This document shows positions 25,301 through 31,300 of a DNA stretch of 31,960 bases, in pieces. The notes under the pieces are model-generated. The model saw only the letters and a list, made by a program, of their open reading frames with translations, ran no database searches and was not told the origin of the DNA. The position numbers and the translations under genes were made by a program. The stretch comes from Phoronis australis (Eukaryota > Phoronida > Phoronidae), in the NCBI GenBank assembly GCA_002633005.1, contig NMRA01000813.1, positions 102,877-134,836 of the forward strand. The letters are read 5' to 3'. Within the stretch, counting starts at the first letter, position 1, and every line of letters starts with the position of its first letter.

Positions 25301-28300
25301 GTGATGTCAAAGGTGAGAATGTCTTAGTTTTGGGTAGAAAATGCACACTGTTCAAGCCAAACGTTCGCATGAAGTAATCTTGTAAGTTGCCAAATGAGGT
25401 CGTATGGAGGTCGAAAGATATTCTTTAACTTGCGACATCAATGTGGCACGGGCGGCGCAGTACTGAAAAAGTGGGGAGGACTAAAGCCCCCAGTCCCCGT
25501 GTGGTGCACCACCCATAGTCCATGGGCGGCGCAGCACTGAGAGAAGTGGGGGGCTATAGCCCCCACCCAGCCCCCTATGGTGCGCCGCCCATGTAATGTA
25601 CAAAATTTTATCCAGATTTTTATGTAAGCAGATAAATCACCTCAAATATGTTTTCTTCAGTTTAGAAATGAGTTTTTGACCTTCAAAGCATCGCTGTCTG
25701 GCTCTCAATTGTAACTTATTACTAGGTGTTTTTTGTGATTTGTACGACTTTTGAAATTGTGTCATTATTAATTGGACATTTTGATAATGTTCAAATGCAC
25801 ATTCGCGGCGAGAAAAGTCTTTTTACAGAAATTAGCAGTAACGTGGAATCAAACCCATCACAAACTCCGTAGTAGAAGCCATGCAAATACTCTGCCGCTG
25901 AGCCACATATCAAACGTTAAATAGCAGAATAGTTCAAACTATGTACGACATTGCTTTTAGCTAATGTACATTGTGGCAGACAGCGGCAAGACTTTAGTTA
26001 GATTTGTAAAAGTCACAAAATACCATGGATTTTGTTGATTTATAGTTTGAATGGAAGATAATAACTTCAAAAAGTCTATCCCATCCAACAGAGATCCCAA
26101 AAAGCGTTTTTCGGCCGTAAAGCAGATAACGTTTGATTTTACCATAATGATGAGCTGGTAAACTACACGGGTATTCTGTCCTCATTTTCAGAGTTTGCTA
26201 TCATGAAATCCTCCTTCTTCTCTCTCACTCACTTGCTCCTGTTTTATCGTGTACCAATGATGTTCGCCTATTACGAGTCGTTGATAGAGAAACACACTGG
26301 ATTGATAAGGTACACTTGCGTTTAGTTTTCCACTTTGTGTATTAACGAAGACCCCTACCTAGAAGGACTCGTCAAGGTCCAAGTATCTTGTTAAACTTCA
26401 TGAAACATGAAAATCACGTGCAGTTTCTGATGACTTTTAACTGCTGGTCACTTAACCTAAGCCGAGACTCGAGTCGAAAATTGACCGATCTTCTGTTATG
26501 CTTCGTGTACACTTTCGTATTTCACGCAATATGATTGGTCAATTTTTGCGTCGAGATTCTAGTACTATTTGTTAGTCACGGGACTGGTGTTTTTTGTTTA
26601 TTGCCCAATCTGAATTCAACACGGCAAATGTAATTGTATGAGACGTCTTTCAATTTTTGACATTGGTGGATTTTAATCATTAAAAGAGCTCCCTGCGGTT
26701 ATAAATAAAAATAGTTATAAAATAGCAAACAGTTTTACTACCAGAGTCAAAAACTGCAGTATCGCCTGCTTTCCTGTTGTAGACTTGCGAAATTCATTCT
26801 TTACATGGGCTTGTTCACCCACTTCCTCACGTGTCTCGTAAACATGTTCGCTTGTCCACCGGCACTGTTCTTGGTCCCGGACAGAGAAACCGTGATACTG
26901 CCGCCAGCTGGAGACATATGCTACAAAGACACATGGATATTCTCTGTACTGGGTGTGTTGAGGACTTAATTGTTTGGTTGGTCTTCTGAAACCATTGTTC
27001 TTATCTAAATGACTTACTGAACCTTGCTTTACGTCAGTCTCTTGGCCAGCTACTGGAAGGGGAAGTGTAAAATTTTTGATTTGCGGATCATTGCCCTTGC
27101 ATTTTAACTCTCCCTCGAATATCACCAAAACCCTCTCCTCAACTTACCCTTCCTTTTAGTCGTCCACTCTACCCTTTCCCTCTCTTTTCCAATTACAACG
27201 CCGTCAAAAGAAATGACTGTCACAAATTTGTTGTTGTCAAAGCGGACTCTGTTATCCAGTGGTCAGCCTCATACATGTATCTAGCGCCGGTTGGAAATAT
27301 GTCATGCCTATCCATGTTCCTGGCTAGAACAATACAGTCGATACGATAATTGTCTACCGTCTGAAGCACTGGTCATAACAACGACTGACTAACCTCCGTA
27401 AAACACTAGTTACCGCACTGAATTTCGAGCCACCCTGTTCCTTAGTGAGTCTTATTATAATCGTAGCATCTTAGTCGAGCCAAATTTAAAGTAGTCGCCT
27501 AAGCGTTCCATTCAGGTCATGTTCGCTCATTTGCTATACACCATTGGTTTGGCTATAGATGACCACAAAACTGCTTTCATCAAGAGTCACACATGCCGAG
27601 CCAACTGTACGTATTACACACTGATGGGCCTTTTGACGGAGAGAGATAAAGCGGGTCAGTCGGAGCTGGGTGAAGTCTTGTTCTTTTACGTCAATGCCCT
27701 TTACTGGGCGTCGGCAACAACTCTTTCAGTTGGCTACGGAGATATTCATCCCAGAGATCAATTGGAGGTAAGAGTTATACTAGTCACTTTTCGACTGCAT
27801 TTTATACGAACATTGGTTTCACTGATTTTAAAAAGTTGGCTGTCTACCAACAGCTAGTTCAATTCGCAAATATAACCCATACCTGGCCCTGAAAGTAACC
27901 ACTGAGTTGACTTGGGAGTAGCGCGGAGTTTTCCTTTAGATTGTACCTAATCACTTTGCAGATGGTGGTCAGTATCATTCTAATGATGACCGGCGTCATC
28001 TTCTACGCCTACGTCATTGCCGCGGTTGCCGCATCGATGGCCAACGCAGACGCTCGACGCGCTGCTTTTCAAGAAAAGATGAACAACATACGCTCGTATA
28101 TGAAGGTTGGTTCTTTCTTTAGTTCTTTTTATTTAGTTGCTATTCAGGGTGTTCAACGGAAACAGGAACTCTGGTAAAAACAGATATTCCGGAGTCGAAA
28201 ACAGACCTCCCGCACCTTCAAAACAGCCAACCAGCCCAAAAAACACGAATTCAACTCTGACCTTTGAAACAGGAACCCCGGGATGTTTGATGAAGGATTA

Positions 28301-31300
28301 TAAATCTTCCTACTTTAAATAGTTAGTGTGGTATGTTGCTTTACTGTTTGAGAATTATAGACAACTTATGACGAATTGGCGTTGTATGTTATTCTGCTAT
28401 TAGCTACTAAAGTTGTGGTGGAGTCGTTTGTGTTGGCGTTCGATGCCATGAAATATTTCGTCACCTATTGGCCAGTTTCTATTTACCCCAATTCTTCAAT
28501 CAACTGTTCTTCTTCCACGAGGTTGCGTACGTGTCACAACAATTTAATCAACAATGGCATTCAATAGTCAAATAAATATTTTTGTTTTTCATTTTTGAAA
28601 ATATTTTTGTAGACACTTTTGAATAATCTGAAATTGACTTAATATTCACCGAGATAACAACGTGTTGAGAGTATATTAGATTGTGTTGAAATTCGCCCGC
28701 AGTTCCACGAATTTTAGCGATAAAAATCAAATAACAAAGCCAATATAATGTGAGATACCTTTTATCATTGAGAACTTTTAACAAACAAATGCAAAAAACG
28801 ACTAGAAAGTACTTGAAGATCCTTTTACTCAGAAAATTTGAAAAATTGTCCACTAGGCAGGTTTCCTGTCCGATCACGGGGGTTCCTGTTTTGAAAGTAG
28901 GGGTTCGTTTTTCGGACTCGTTAGCTGTTTTGAAGGTGAGGGAGTCTGTTTTCGACTCCGGGATATATGTTTTACACCGGGTTCCTGTTTTGATGGAATA
29001 TCCTGCTATTACTTCTTTCCGTTCCTAAGTAAGCGATAGGTTTGACAACGAATAGATCGTTAATACACCACTATAGTTTACCAGTCATAAAATCGCTTTC
29101 ACACTAAAGCGTTCAATTTCTAACTCTGCCATAGACTGCAAGTCTTGGAGAGGCTGAGCATCACTGAAAAGCTTGGAATGTTCTCACCGTGATTTATTGT
29201 GTCTTTTCAGGACTTCTTCACGGAAGACACACTTCAGACACGAGTGATAAACCACTACGAGCACGTTTGGCAACGAACAGGTGACCTTGAACCAAGTGAA
29301 CTACTGAAGGGTTTGCCTTATTCCTTGTGGGGTGACGTCACATTTAACCTCTACAAGCAAATCATTAATAAGGTAGGAATATGGGAAACAATGTTGACCA
29401 ATGATACATGCGCGCACCCGGGGGGCTCAGGGGGCTCGAACGAGCCCCCCCATATGGCGAAGTGGGCAAAAGGTCCGCCTCAGAGAAACAAAAAGTCCGA
29501 AAAACTAGAAAACTAGACAAAAGTCCACTAAAAAGGCAGGAACTACCAAAATTCGGCGAATGCACAATTCATAGCTCCGAATGTACACCGTTTAAGATCC
29601 ACATTCTCAAAAATTTTTAGGCTGGGTGCACGCTTTTAATGAGATGATATGTGAGACGTTTGTTCTTACTGAGAGTCTTTAGGGCAAAGGGGTGTGCCGG
29701 TCTGGTCAGCGTCAGGAATTCGGTAGAGAGTCTCAGATTCAACCTTGAATTACTCAAAATCGTCCTCACTGTAGTAAAATCGAAGTGTATGATCTTTTTC
29801 AAACCTCAAGTCTTACCCGGATTTTTGACACAAATGAGTTGGATTGTAGAGATCAGTGTGGTCGGATACGATCCGATATTCTAGAACGTGGCATTTTCAC
29901 TTCTTAACAGGTTACCTTGTTCCAAAACGCAGAGAAGGGGTTCAAGAAAATGTTGTCCCGATCTATTCAACCGATGTCTTATCTGAAGGGCGAGTTCATT
30001 GTGAAGCAGGGTGATCCTGGAAACGTAGTAAGTGGAACTAAACGTATTTCTCCGTTTGCATGCTTGAGCCTCAAACATATTCCAGTGTTCGAATTTCCCA
30101 TCGAATGTCCGACAAAGAAAACAACAATGAACCGAGTCATCTAAAAATTCTGTCCATATTGAACAGTCTGTTCTATGCTTCTTAGGCCGTGAGCATATGA
30201 TTATTTCATAACAACCGCATAGGTCATTTGTTTTATAGACACGCAACGTGTATACAAATAACTATTTACAAACACGCCAAGGATCAAGTTACCCCCGGAA
30301 CACAAGTTTGCCTAAATTTTCCAAATCAAAGCGTTGAATAAGTTAGGGTAAGTTGCGATGCCCTAATGATAAAGAATACACTGCAGATTGCTAACGAAAA
30401 CAGAGAAGTCGAGAAGTCGCAAGTGCATGCGGAAATATTAACGTTTTCCACACGTCAAGTCTCTTGTTGCACACGCCTCTGTCGAAAAGTTCGTGGTGAT
30501 GTGAGAAACGACGTCAAAAGTAAACCAACCATGAACCAAACTTAATCCATCATCTACTGACTTTTTTATTTGGATGAGCCATTTGGAAACGAGGGTAGTC
30601 GTCGAGAGTTTCAGTTAGCGGAGGGGAAAAATAAGGAGTTATGTTTTGGAATTGGCCATTCTTAGTGTCAAATAGTTTTAATTGCGGGTTCTTGTGAAGG
30701 ACACCTTAACAGAACAGAGGATAGTTATTTTGTAGTCCAAGAATGCTTTGAAACAACTGAGAAGGTAGAATATTCTAAATTTCTTTGAAAACCGTTGCTT
30801 GACAAAACGTCGAGCAAAGCCAGCTCACGTTGGTGACACTGGTTGATGACTGGTTGTATGAGTGTGATTTGCTTTAGATGTTCTTTATTCATCATGGCGT
30901 TGCTGAAATAACCGACGAAGAAGGAGACAAAGTGATAAGTACACTCAACCCTGGACGCTTCTTTGGAGAAGTATCTTTACTATTTGAAATTCCTCGCACA
31001 GCTTCGATCAGGTAAATTTTAAAACCATTGAAATCATTCCAGACTTGCATATTGTCGTCTTCATTCCTCACACGTCCAGCTTGAAGGAAGGAAGTTCAAC
31101 ACAAGTTTGGACTCCTCTTTTAATATCGTATGTAAAAATATCAAACACTACAACCACAGAAGAATCTTCTCCGTTTAGCCTTTGGCGTTTTATTGAATTA
31201 CAAAAAGTCTCGTTTTTGTCTTTGTCCAGGGCGAAGACAACAGTCGATGTGTTCTGCTTGACAAGAGACAGTTTGTTTGAAGTTATGGACCACTACAACG

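Noticed and set aside
26715-27128. 137-codon minus-strand open frame
   Set aside because: Largely the antisense shadow of the S5 exon at 26783-26952.
29881-30246. 121-codon minus-strand open frame
   Set aside because: Antisense shadow of the CNBD exon at 29911-30027.
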